Assembly: GCA_022837595.1 (NCBI GenBank)
Contig: JALHFX010000111.1
Span: 1 to 13,239, forward strand
Length of the DNA stretch: 13,239 nucleotides
Reading direction: 5' to 3'
Origin: Propionibacterium sp.
Lineage (GTDB): Bacteria; Actinomycetota; Actinomycetes; Propionibacteriales; Propionibacteriaceae
Part shown: in pieces, positions 1 through 6,043 of the stretch
Numbering within the stretch: position 1 is the stretch's first letter
Layout: each line of letters starts with the position of its first letter
The notes under the pieces: model-generated
Database searches by the model: none
The model's input: only the letters and a program-made list of their open reading frames with translations
Told to the model about the DNA's origin: nothing
Program-made: the position numbers and the translations under genes

Positions 1-129
1 CAGTTGAACGATGACGAGCTCGTCGCAGCCGGTGTCGCCCCCGAGATGGTACGTCTGTCGATCGGTATCGAGAATATCGACGACATCATTGCCGATCTCG
101 AACAAGCTTTGGCTAAAACAGCTGAGTGA
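1..129 (+). CDS. metY: O-acetylhomoserine sulfhydrylase (MetY), C-terminal 42 residues
   Basis: This is the 3' end of a gene that starts before the window; 42 codons and a TGA are visible. The tail, with a VRLSIGIEN segment followed by DIIADLEQAL, is the usual C-terminus of the PLP-dependent Cys/Met metabolism family, which includes O-acetylhomoserine sulfhydrylase, cystathionine gamma-synthase and relatives. MetY joins O-acetylhomoserine with sulfide to give homocysteine in the cytoplasm. MetY is chosen within the family because metX follows directly: the stop at 127-129 shares its last A with the metX ATG (TGATG), so the two are translationally coupled. The PLP lysine and the rest of the protein lie outside the window, so the exact family member rests on context. 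Confidence 0.85.
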   Translation, partial: QLNDDELVAAGVAPEMVRLSIGIENIDDIIADLEQALAKTAE

Positions 130-1286
130 TGGCCGCCACATACGATGGTCTGGGGGTGACCGAAACCAAGAAGGTCACGCTCTTCGATCCCGCCCACCCG
201 CTGACGCTGGTGGGCGGCGATCAGCTGGACGAGGTAGTCGTTGCCTACGAAACCTACGGCACCCTGAATGAGGATGCCAGCAACGCTGTCTACATCTGTC
301 ACGCCCTAACCGGCGATGCACATGCTGCCGGCTGGCATCCCGGTGACAAACATCCCGGCTGGTGGGACACCATGATCGGACCGGGTAAGGCGATCGACAC
401 GAATCGTTGGTTCGTCATCTCGTCCAATCTGCTCGGCGGCTGCCAGGGCAGCACCGGGCCCGGATCGATCAACCCGGCAACCGGCAAACCATGGGGGCTC
501 GATTTCCCACTGCTCGATATGAGCGATTTCGTCACGGTACATCGCGCACTGGTCGCCCATCTCGGCGTCCGTAAGTTGCACGCTGTGGTGGGCGGGTCGA
601 TGGGGGGAATGCAGGCGCTGCAATGGTCGCTCTCGTATCCTCAGGATCTCGGCATCGCGGTCATCATCGCCGCTTCCAGTCGGCTGACTGCACAAAACAT
701 CGCGTTCTCCGCGGTCGGACGCGAAGCTATCATCCGCGATGAGAACTTCCGCGATGGCCGCTTCTGCGAGCAGGAGACAAGGCCCGATGTCGGATTATCG
801 ATCGCCCGCATGATGGCCCACATCACCTACACCTCCGAGGAAGGCTTCCAAGCGAAATTCGGACGCAAACCGCAGCACAAGGAGTCTGCGCCGGGGTTCG
901 GCGTCGACTTCGCCGTCGAAGGCTACCTCGAGCATCAGGGCGAAGCATTCCTCACCAGATTCGATGCGCTCAGCTATCTCTACCTCACCCGAGTCATGGA
1001 CTATTTCGACCCGTTCGCCGAGCCATCGGCGCTCGATGCCGTGCGTGCCGACCCGGTGCGCTATCTGGTGATGAGCTTCGACAGTGACTGGAGGTTCTCG
1101 ACTGAGCAGAGTCGTCGGATCGTTCGCCGCCTGGCGGCGGCCGAATTACCGGTCACCTTCCGCGAAATCCACTCGCCGTGGGGCCATGATTCGTTCCTAC
1201 TGAAGATCGACCCGTACCTCGCCACGGTCAAGGCCGTACTCGAAGCCGATACCGATTATCGAGGCACCGTGTGGAGCCGAACGTGA
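129..1286 (+). CDS. metX: Homoserine O-acetyltransferase MetX
   Basis: This 385-residue alpha/beta-hydrolase-fold acyltransferase acylates the hydroxyl of homoserine, the first committed step to methionine; the product feeds MetY. The nucleophile motif GGSMGGMQ puts the catalytic serine near residue 157. The aspartate lies in FDSDW near 320 and the histidine in WGHDSF near 353, so the triad is complete. The N-terminal VAYETYGTLN and NLLGGCQGSTGP segments are also typical of MetX, and the length fits the family. The ATG at 129 is preferred because it overlaps the metY stop; a GTG directly before it at 126 would add one residue. Some MetX proteins use succinyl-CoA instead of acetyl-CoA, and sequence inspection alone cannot decide this. 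The end overlaps metW. Confidence 0.95.
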   Translation: MAATYDGLGVTETKKVTLFDPAHPLTLVGGDQLDEVVVAYETYGTLNEDASNAVYICHALTGDAHAAGWHPGDKHPGWWDTMIGPGKAIDTNRWFVISSNLLGGCQGSTGPGSINPATGKPWGLDFPLLDMSDFVTVHRALVAHLGVRKLHAVVGGSMGGMQALQWSLSYPQDLGIAVIIAASSRLTAQNIAFSAVGREAIIRDENFRDGRFCEQETRPDVGLSIARMMAHITYTSEEGFQAKFGRKPQHKESAPGFGVDFAVEGYLEHQGEAFLTRFDALSYLYLTRVMDYFDPFAEPSALDAVRADPVRYLVMSFDSDWRFSTEQSRRIVRRLAAAELPVTFREIHSPWGHDSFLLKIDPYLATVKAVLEADTDYRGTVWSRT

Positions 1287-1912
1287 GTCCATCAATCGAA
1301 CTGCGCCGCGATCTCCAGGTGATCGCTCGCAATATTCCGGCAGGTTCCCGAGTATTAGACCTTGGCTGTGGGGATGGCGAGCTCCTCAGCTGGTTGATCC
1401 GGCACCGGGCCTGCACCGGCACTGGGATCGAGCGCGAAGAAGAAAAGGTGCTCGCTGCGATCAAACGTGGCGTCCCATTGGTCGAAGTCGATATCGACAG
1501 CCAACTCGACCTCTTTGCCCCCGATTCCTACGATGTCGTGGTGCTCAGTCGCACCTTGCAAGCGGTGCTTCGTCCAGATCTGGTCTTGACACAGATGCGC
1601 CGGATCGCGCCGCGCTTGATCGTCACGATGCCGAACTTCGGTTTTTGGCCGCACCGGCTTCGCCTACTCAGCGGGCACATGCCGCGTTCGAAGGACCTGC
1701 CCTACAGCTGGTATGCGACACCCAACCTGCACCATGCGACGCTGATCGATCTTGAGCCGCTGTTCCGCGATGTGGAGCTCAAGCAGGAGAAGCGTATTCC
1801 GCTGTCGCCACATGGCAACCCGCGCGCACTAGGTCAATTCGGTGCGAATCTGCTGGCCGCCTCGGCGATCTATGTGCTGGTTCGTGCAGATCAGGATCCC
1901 ACTCGGCTTTGA
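1283..1912 (+). CDS. metW: MetW, methionine biosynthesis methyltransferase-like protein
   Basis: This 209-residue protein has a class I SAM-methyltransferase fold. Motif I, VLDLGCGDG, is at residues 24-32. The middle and C-terminal part (VLSRTLQAV, then VTMPNFGFW, then LPYSWYATPNLH) matches the MetW family specifically and not methyltransferases in general. MetW partners MetX in several Proteobacteria and is needed there for methionine synthesis; its chemical role is unclear, and a supporting or regulatory role on MetX is the usual view. The GTG at 1283 overlaps the metX stop (GTGA), with GGAG six bases upstream; a GTG at 1271 would add four residues. The 3' end runs 22 bases into the convergent exonuclease gene, so no separate terminator is visible. 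Confidence 0.9.
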   Translation: MSPSIELRRDLQVIARNIPAGSRVLDLGCGDGELLSWLIRHRACTGTGIEREEEKVLAAIKRGVPLVEVDIDSQLDLFAPDSYDVVVLSRTLQAVLRPDLVLTQMRRIAPRLIVTMPNFGFWPHRLRLLSGHMPRSKDLPYSWYATPNLHHATLIDLEPLFRDVELKQEKRIPLSPHGNPRALGQFGANLLAASAIYVLVRADQDPTRL

Positions 1913-2823
1913 GCACTCAGCAGCCGGGTCATCGGACCACGACAATTGTGCTCAACGGCCAGCTGCCGGCAGCGGCTCAGGTCTGCGCGCGCGGGGTCCA
2001 AGACATCGTCCAGCTGAGGTAGATCAAGATCTGCGGTAGCGACTACCTTGCGCGCCCGCCGCAGATAATCACCGGCCTGGGTGATGCGCAGCCGCATCCT
2101 GGCCGTCATGGGGGAGTCCGGATCGTCTGCCGCCGTCATGATCTGGTCGAGGTTGCCGTAGCTGTTCAGCAGGGCAGCTGCGGTCTTCGCACCGATACCT
2201 GCAACACCAGGCAGCCCATCGGATGGATCACCACGCAAGGTGGCGAAATCAGCGTACTGGTCGCCACGCAACCCATACCTGGCCTGTAGCCACGCGTCAT
2301 CCACCAGCTCATGTTTGGCCACGCCGCGAGCGACATAGGCCACCTGAATCCGGTCGGCTACCAGCTGAAAGAGATCCCGGTCGCCGCTGACCACGATCGC
2401 TCGGCCACCCGCACCGGCGGCCCGCCGAGCCAGAGTGCCGCAGATGTCATCGGCCTCGTAGCCTGCGGCCCCCGCCTGGCAGATGCCGGCCGCGTCCAGG
2501 CAGTCCCAAATCCATGGCACCTGGCGAGCGAGCTCATCGTCGACTCCTTCGATCTCGGTGTGATCGGGACCGACGAGTTCGACGCGATGCGCCTTATAAC
2601 TCGGGACCAACTCGACGCGCCATGCGGGGCGCCAATCGTCATCTCGGCAGCAGACCATCGAGGTTGGCTGATATTGGTCGATCAGGCGGGCCAGCATATC
2701 CAAGATGCCGTGTACCGCATTCACCGGCCGTCGCTGGTCGTCGACAAGGGTCGTGGGGACACCGTAGTACGCCCGGAAGTAGAGCGTGGCGGTATCCACG
2801 ATGAGGCTCAGCGCGTCAGGCAT
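1891..2823 (-). CDS. Stand-alone 5'-3' exonuclease (PolA N-domain/flap nuclease family)
   Basis: This 310-residue protein matches the 5'-3' exonuclease domain found at the N-terminus of DNA polymerase I, without any polymerase part. An acidic N-terminal strand carries D10. The metal-binding acidic clusters are YEADD (122-126) and GDRD (147-150). The segment GDPSDGLPG, followed by GIGAKTA (198-214), is the helix-3-turn-helix DNA-binding motif. Such enzymes remove 5' flaps and RNA primers in repair and replication. Many actinobacteria carry a separate copy besides PolA; whether polA exists elsewhere cannot be seen here. The start at 2823 precedes the conserved LIVDTATLYFRAYYG segment. A GGGAAG touches the start codon directly, which is too close for a normal ribosome site. 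An upstream ATG at 2850 would add nine residues and overlap the lrp start. Confidence 0.9.
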   Translation of the reverse strand: MPDALSLIVDTATLYFRAYYGVPTTLVDDQRRPVNAVHGILDMLARLIDQYQPTSMVCCRDDDWRPAWRVELVPSYKAHRVELVGPDHTEIEGVDDELARQVPWIWDCLDAAGICQAGAAGYEADDICGTLARRAAGAGGRAIVVSGDRDLFQLVADRIQVAYVARGVAKHELVDDAWLQARYGLRGDQYADFATLRGDPSDGLPGVAGIGAKTAAALLNSYGNLDQIMTAADDPDSPMTARMRLRITQAGDYLRRARKVVATADLDLPQLDDVLDPARADLSRCRQLAVEHNCRGPMTRLLSAQSRVGS

Positions 2824-2827
2824 CTTC

Positions 2828-2844
2828 CCATGGTGCCACCATGG
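2828..2844. promoter_or_regulatory. 17-bp perfect palindrome between exonuclease and lrp: candidate operator
   Basis: The sequence CCATGGTGCCACCATGG has two 8-bp arms that are exact reverse complements around one central base. It fills most of the 25-bp gap between the two divergent start codons and lies exactly four bases from each. Lrp/AsnC proteins are dimers that commonly bind palindromic sites and regulate their own gene, so this is a natural candidate for an autoregulatory site that also governs the exonuclease. The palindrome is observed; the binding is inferred. Confidence 0.5.
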
Positions 2845-2848
2845 CCTC

Positions 2849-3328
2849 ATGGAGCACACAGACGAGCAGATACTCGCCCTGCTGTCACGCGATGGGCGCA
2901 TGTCGTTCACCGAACTCGGACGCAAGGTTGGGCTGTCGACGTCTGCTACACAGCAGCGGGTACGCCGGCTCGAGCAGCGCGGAATCATCACGGGTTATCG
3001 CGCCGTGATCGACGCAGCCAAGGTCGGGCGTCCGCTTACTGCGTTCATCGAGATCCAGCCGCTATCGATATCGACGGCCGATGACGCACCCGAATACTTC
3101 GAGCGCCTTCCGCAGATCACATCCTGCTACTCGGTGGCGGGCAATGCCAGCTATCTTTGTCTGGCGCAGGTCGGCTCCGCTGAAGAGTTGGATGAGCTGC
3201 TGAACCGCATCCGCCGCGAACTCTCGGTGCGGACCGTCACCACCATCGTGTTACGCACCGCCTTCCGGCACCGACCGTTGGTGGACGAAATCCCAGGCCC
3301 CCAGCAACACACGAATCCCGATGGCTAG
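2849..3328 (+). CDS. Lrp/AsnC family transcriptional regulator
   Basis: This 159-residue DNA-binding regulator has the standard two-part layout. An AsnC-type winged helix-turn-helix spans roughly residues 3-60, with recognition-helix region LSTSATQQRVRRLEQRGII. An RAM-type effector and oligomerisation domain covers about 65-145 and contains the SCYSVAGNASYLCLAQV core. Family members sense amino acids or related small molecules; the ligand here is unknown. The start at 2849 gives the usual N-terminus (MEHTDEQIL). It has no clear Shine-Dalgarno sequence and no good TANNNT element before it, because the upstream gap is only 25 bases. It ends nine bases before the mannosyltransferase, and its TAG stop is part of that gene's candidate -10 element. 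Confidence 0.93.
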   Translation: MEHTDEQILALLSRDGRMSFTELGRKVGLSTSATQQRVRRLEQRGIITGYRAVIDAAKVGRPLTAFIEIQPLSISTADDAPEYFERLPQITSCYSVAGNASYLCLAQVGSAEELDELLNRIRRELSVRTVTTIVLRTAFRHRPLVDEIPGPQQHTNPDG

Positions 3329-3337
3329 ACTGCGGTT
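3326..3337 (+). promoter_or_regulatory. Candidate leaderless promoter for the polyprenyl-phosphomannose synthase gene
   Basis: TAGACT at 3326-3331 matches the actinobacterial -10 consensus TANNNT and is followed by six bases and then the ATG at 3338. This is the spacing expected if transcription starts on the A of the start codon, and it agrees with the lack of a Shine-Dalgarno sequence. The element includes the stop codon of the preceding regulator gene. No clear -35 was found. Confidence 0.5.
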
Positions 3338-4135
3338 ATGGCCCAGCGCTCCGAATCCCTCGCCCACGTCTTGGTGGTAGTACCCACCTATAACGAGGCT
3401 GAAAACATCGAACCCATCATCAACCGGCTACGTGCTGCCGTCCCCAATGCTTTCGCGTTGATCGCGGACGACAACTCGCCCGATGGCACCGGTATCATCG
3501 CCGATCGGCTGGCTGCACAAGATGACAAGATCCATGTCTTACATCGAGCCGGCAAAGAAGGTCTGGCCGCGGCCTATCTCGCAGGTTTCCAGTGGGGATT
3601 GGACCGAGGCTTCGACGTCTTGGTGGAGATGGACGCGGACGGCTCCCATCAACCCGAACTGCTCCCATCGATGCTCCAGGCGCTGAGCGATAAAGATGCC
3701 GATATGGTGAAGGGCTCCCGCTGGATGCGCGGCGGCTCGACCAACCAAACGAAGTCGCGCGAAATGCTGAGCCGGCTGGCCAATATTTGGATTCAAGTCG
3801 CGATGAACCTTCCTGTGCACGACGCCACCGGAGGCTTCAATGCCTTCCGTGCGTCGATCCTGCGCAAAATGGACTTGAACGATGTCGCCTCCAAGGGGTA
3901 CAGCTTCCAGGTCGACATGACCCGTCGAGTGATCGATGCTGGCGGCACCGTAGCCGAAGTCCCGATCTATTTCCCCGATCGCGAGCGCGGCGTGTCCAAG
4001 ATGAGTGGATCGATCATCTCCGAGGCACTGCTGAACACGGCCAAGTGGGGTTGCCAGATCCGTACCCGGCAGGTGAAAGAGCTCGGACAAAAACTGGTGA
4101 ACAGATTCGAGAGCTTGAACTCGCGGGGCAAATAG
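3338..4135 (+). CDS. Polyprenyl-phosphomannose synthase (DPM1/Ppm1-type GT2)
   Basis: This 265-residue family 2 glycosyltransferase is predicted to move mannose from GDP-mannose to polyprenyl phosphate. The product is the mannose donor for lipoglycans and protein O-mannosylation outside the membrane. Visible motifs are VVVPTYNEAENI (13-24), nucleotide-binding DDNSPDGT (44-51), the metal-binding DAD in EMDADGSH (97-104), KGSRW (125-129), HDATGGF near 161-167, and the C-terminal YFPDRERGVSKMSG region. There is no membrane anchor and no fused apolipoprotein N-acyltransferase domain, unlike M. tuberculosis Ppm1. A convergent rbpA lies next to it; ppm1 and rbpA are also neighbours in M. tuberculosis. 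Two hairpins follow the stop. Transfer of other sugars, such as glucose, by a relative cannot be fully excluded. Confidence 0.9.
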   Translation: MAQRSESLAHVLVVVPTYNEAENIEPIINRLRAAVPNAFALIADDNSPDGTGIIADRLAAQDDKIHVLHRAGKEGLAAAYLAGFQWGLDRGFDVLVEMDADGSHQPELLPSMLQALSDKDADMVKGSRWMRGGSTNQTKSREMLSRLANIWIQVAMNLPVHDATGGFNAFRASILRKMDLNDVASKGYSFQVDMTRRVIDAGGTVAEVPIYFPDRERGVSKMSGSIISEALLNTAKWGCQIRTRQVKELGQKLVNRFESLNSRGK

Positions 4136-4148
4136 GACGATGTCTGCT

Positions 4149-4174
4149 GGGCCCGGCGCGATCCCGCCGGGTCC
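4149..4174 (+). other. Hairpin just downstream of the phosphomannose synthase gene
   Basis: A 10-bp GC-rich stem (4149-4158 with 4165-4174, including one G-T pair) encloses a six-base loop, 13 bases after the stop codon at 4135. There is no run of T after it, so by itself it is a weak terminator. It may protect the 3' end or act together with the stronger hairpin that follows. Confidence 0.5.
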
Positions 4175-4218
4175 AAGAAGATTTCAGGCTCCGCTGAGTC
4201 AAAGCCCGATCGAGCAAA

Positions 4219-4250
4219 GGCCCGGTCCGACAAAGATGTCGGACCGGGCC
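4219..4250. terminator. Bidirectional terminator between phosphomannose synthase and rbpA
   Basis: A perfect 14-bp stem (4219-4232 pairing with 4237-4250) encloses the four-base loop AAGA. It is bounded by AAA on the left and CTTT on the right, so each strand has a short T run after the stem. It sits between two convergent genes, 83 bases after one stop and 38 bases after the other, and can serve both. The stem is very strong, but the T tracts are short, as is common in high-GC actinobacteria. Confidence 0.85.
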
Positions 4251-4288
4251 CTTTGGTTGAAGTCACGCGAGCAGTGGCCGGCGATCAA

Positions 4289-4627
4289 TCAGTAGTGCGG
4301 AGTCTTACGGACTTCCTCCAGTCGCTCGGCGAGCAACTCTTCGAGTTCCGGGATAGAGCGACGCTCCAAGAGCATGTCCCAGTGAGTTCGCGGAGGCTTC
4401 TCGTTCTTCTCCTCCGGCGGGGTTCCATCGCTACGCGAACCAACAGCGCCGCAACGGGGGCACTCCCATTCGGCGGGCAGGTCCGCTTCAACGGAGAACG
4501 TCACTTCAAAATGGTGCCCATTGGGGCAGTCAAAACCGAGCAGGCGTCGGCCAGCGAAATCGATGCCCTCCTCGTCCTCAAAGCTCTTGGCCCCCAAACC
4601 CATTCCTCGTAATGCACGATCAGCCAT
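4289..4627 (-). CDS. rbpA: RNA polymerase-binding protein RbpA
   Basis: This 112-residue protein binds RNA polymerase and the principal sigma factor, stabilises the open complex and promotes transcription. The N-terminal tail MADRALRGMGLGAKSFEDE is characteristic. Zinc ligands are at C34, H38, C56 and C59, the positions reported for Streptomyces RbpA. The basic linker region (KNEKPPRTHWDMLLERRS) and the acidic C-terminal sigma-interaction helix SIPELEELLAERLEE are intact. The start at 4627 is supported by this conserved N-terminus and by AAGGGAGG at 4637-4644, nine bases upstream, the strongest Shine-Dalgarno in this part of the window. The open frame continues upstream to about 4732, but that part resembles no RbpA sequence. 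In Streptomyces coelicolor rbpA is induced by disulfide stress through SigR; a possible SigR-like site is listed separately. Confidence 0.97.
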   Translation of the reverse strand: MADRALRGMGLGAKSFEDEEGIDFAGRRLLGFDCPNGHHFEVTFSVEADLPAEWECPRCGAVGSRSDGTPPEEKNEKPPRTHWDMLLERRSIPELEELLAERLEEVRKTPHY

Positions 4628-4662
4628 CCAAACCAGCCTCCCTTCGCGTCGTCTTCGGGTAT

Positions 4663-4689
4663 AACAACCAGCGCACCATAGTTTCTTCC
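4663..4689 (-). promoter_or_regulatory. Possible SigR/SigH-type promoter before rbpA
   Basis: Read on the minus strand, GGAAG (4689-4685) is followed by 19 bases and then GTT (4665-4663), with another GTT 16 bases after GGAAG. The actinobacterial SigR/SigH class has a GGAA-type -35 and a GTT-type -10 at about this distance. Transcription would start near 4655, leaving a short leader with the strong ribosome site. The fifth base differs from the usual T and the spacing is not certain, so this is only a candidate. Confidence 0.3.
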
Positions 4690-4712
4690 ATCGAGTGATC
4701 AATCCGCTTAGT

Positions 4713-5402
4713 TCAGTCTGCCCACAGACCATGCCAAACGTGTACGCGTAGACCCTGGTGTCGGGCGGCAGCCATCAAGTTCGGGGTGAGCACCCGGATC
4801 CGACATCCTTTGACCACGTGAGTGACCGGAATCTGGAAGGTCTGTCCGCCCAGTGGGATATACCGGGAAAGAAGCGGGACGAAAGCGCTCAGCGCGACCA
4901 TCGGTGCGGTGATTCCGGTGGCGACGTGCGGCATCGACTTGCGGAATTGACGAAGTCTGCGATGACTGAATGATGAGACGCAAACCCGATCATCGGCGCG
5001 GTGGCGTTGGATCGTCCTGATCAATGGGGTGACCGCGCCCTCGGCCTTGATATCGATATTGATTCGGGTTGTGGGAAAAGACTCCAACACCTCGTCGAGG
5101 GTGGGGATCTGGTCGATACCGGCGATCCGCGCCCGGCGTACCTCACGGAATGGAAGCTGTGCCACCACCCCTCGAGAATCGGTGACCCTGTCAAGAACCT
5201 CATCGTGAAAAGCGACCAGCTCACCGTCCGCGGTCGCATGTACATCGGTTTCCAGATAGCGATAGCCCAACGCGACTGCCTGGGCGAAGGAGAAAAGACT
5301 GTTTTCGCGGTCGGCATCTGCCTCATCGACATAGCCGCCACGATGGGCCATCGCCGCGAAAGGCTCATCGAAGAACGGAAAATGGGATGCCGGACGATTC
5401 AC
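4713..5402 (-). CDS. Glycerophosphodiester phosphodiesterase, C-terminally shortened
   Basis: This 229-residue GDPD-family TIM-barrel enzyme hydrolyses glycerophosphodiesters to glycerol 3-phosphate and an alcohol. Active-site residues are visible: HRGG (20-23), EN at 33-34, ETDVH (51-55), HD at 66-67 and NIDIKAE (115-121). The last recognisable family segment is RVHVW near 219-223, after which the frame gives HGLWAD and stops. Relatives normally continue about 30 residues with a WT-N segment and a final GVDG-(I/L)-(I/M)-TD motif. That last part of the barrel is missing, so the protein may be unstable or inactive. The GTG start at 5402 is chosen because a TAGACT element lies six bases upstream; an ATG 17 codons inside directly before HRGG is an alternative. 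No signal peptide is visible. Confidence 0.8.
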   Translation of the reverse strand: MNRPASHFPFFDEPFAAMAHRGGYVDEADADRENSLFSFAQAVALGYRYLETDVHATADGELVAFHDEVLDRVTDSRGVVAQLPFREVRRARIAGIDQIPTLDEVLESFPTTRINIDIKAEGAVTPLIRTIQRHRADDRVCVSSFSHRRLRQFRKSMPHVATGITAPMVALSAFVPLLSRYIPLGGQTFQIPVTHVVKGCRIRVLTPNLMAAARHQGLRVHVWHGLWAD

Positions 5403-5414
5403 ATATCGAGTCTA
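5403..5414 (-). promoter_or_regulatory. Candidate leaderless promoter for the phosphodiesterase gene
   Basis: On the minus strand TAGACT (5414-5409) is followed by six bases and the GTG start at 5402. Hexamer and spacing are identical to those before the phosphomannose synthase gene. There is no Shine-Dalgarno sequence. A run of eight G on the plus strand (5435-5442) lies where a -35 element would be expected or just above it. Confidence 0.5.
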
Positions 5415-5443
5415 GTGGCCTGGATCAGGCTTGCGGGGGGGGA

Positions 5444-5905
5444 TCAGTTGACCCCTGGCAGATGAGCAAGCAACGATGCCATCTTTGCAGGCATCCAGCC
5501 GGGGATACCCGTGATGACCAGCACGATCCACCAGATCACCCCGACTATGGCGAAGAACCCCGCCCAGAACAGCCGCTTCTGTTTACTACTCCAGCACAGA
5601 TAGACCCGCACATAACGCATCAGCCATCTGTTGAGGGACTTGGCCCAGAAGAATTCGCTCGACAAGACGGCCAAACCGCTCAGAAAGAGCGGGACCCCGC
5701 CGGGCCCCGGCAACCATCCAGTGAGCAGCGCGGCGATGATCAGCCCGAAGCCGACTATTGCTACCACGACACGAAACCAGTAGTGTCCGGTCGGAGTTGA
5801 CTTGATGCGGGCACGCCACTTCAACGGGTCGGGACGCTCGTGGTCCACCCGGGTCGCCCCGCCGGAACGTGTCGGTCGGGGCGGGCACTCCACCGGCTGC
5901 GCCAT
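5444..5905 (-). CDS. PGPGW/TIGR02611-type small membrane protein
   Basis: This 153-residue protein has an N-terminal soluble part of about 42 residues rich in Pro and Arg. Hydrophobic segments follow at about 44-63 (VVVAIVGFGLIIAALLTGW), 66-83 and 113-133. The sequence GWLPGPGGVPLFLSGLAVLSSEF fits the PGPGW family (TIGR02611-like proteins), common in actinobacteria and of unknown function. Here the usual W after PGPG is replaced by G. The ATG at 5905 is preferred; a TTG at 5941 would add twelve residues. No Shine-Dalgarno sequence or clear TANNNT element with good spacing was found. The gene stops 41 bases before the phosphodiesterase start on the same strand. It diverges from pdxY across 138 bases. 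Confidence 0.8.
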   Translation of the reverse strand: MAQPVECPPRPTRSGGATRVDHERPDPLKWRARIKSTPTGHYWFRVVVAIVGFGLIIAALLTGWLPGPGGVPLFLSGLAVLSSEFFWAKSLNRWLMRYVRVYLCWSSKQKRLFWAGFFAIVGVIWWIVLVITGIPGWMPAKMASLLAHLPGVN

Positions 5906-6021
5906 GTATCTACTTTGCCATACCCCATACGTTGCGCCCAAAGCAACCGATGATGGAGGATTTCTTTCTGGCGGCCGGGGATCACCGCCAAGACAAACTT
6001 GGGCCGGGCGATCCGCTCGCT

Positions 6022-6043
6022 GACAGCTGTCTACACTGGCTGG
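6022..6043 (+). promoter_or_regulatory. Candidate leaderless promoter of pdxY with adjoining 10-bp palindrome
   Basis: TACACT at 6032-6037 matches TANNNT and is followed by six bases and the GTG start at 6044. Directly upstream is the perfect palindrome GACAGCTGTC (6022-6031), and CAGCTGTCT occurs again at 6069-6077 inside the gene. A repressor bound to the palindrome would cover the promoter, but no regulator can be assigned from this window. Confidence 0.45.

Noticed and set aside
2311..3084. A 257-codon plus-strand open frame opposite the exonuclease and overlapping lrp
   Set aside because: It crosses two well-supported genes and shows no motifs; it is a shadow of the exonuclease codons.
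4136..4288. Small gene between the phosphomannose synthase and rbpA
   Set aside because: The stretch is occupied by two hairpins, and the frames running through it are continuations or shadows of neighbouring genes.
4628..4732. Longer RbpA with a 35-residue N-terminal extension
   Set aside because: The extension has no similarity to RbpA, while the conserved MADRALRG start has a strong ribosome site nine bases upstream.
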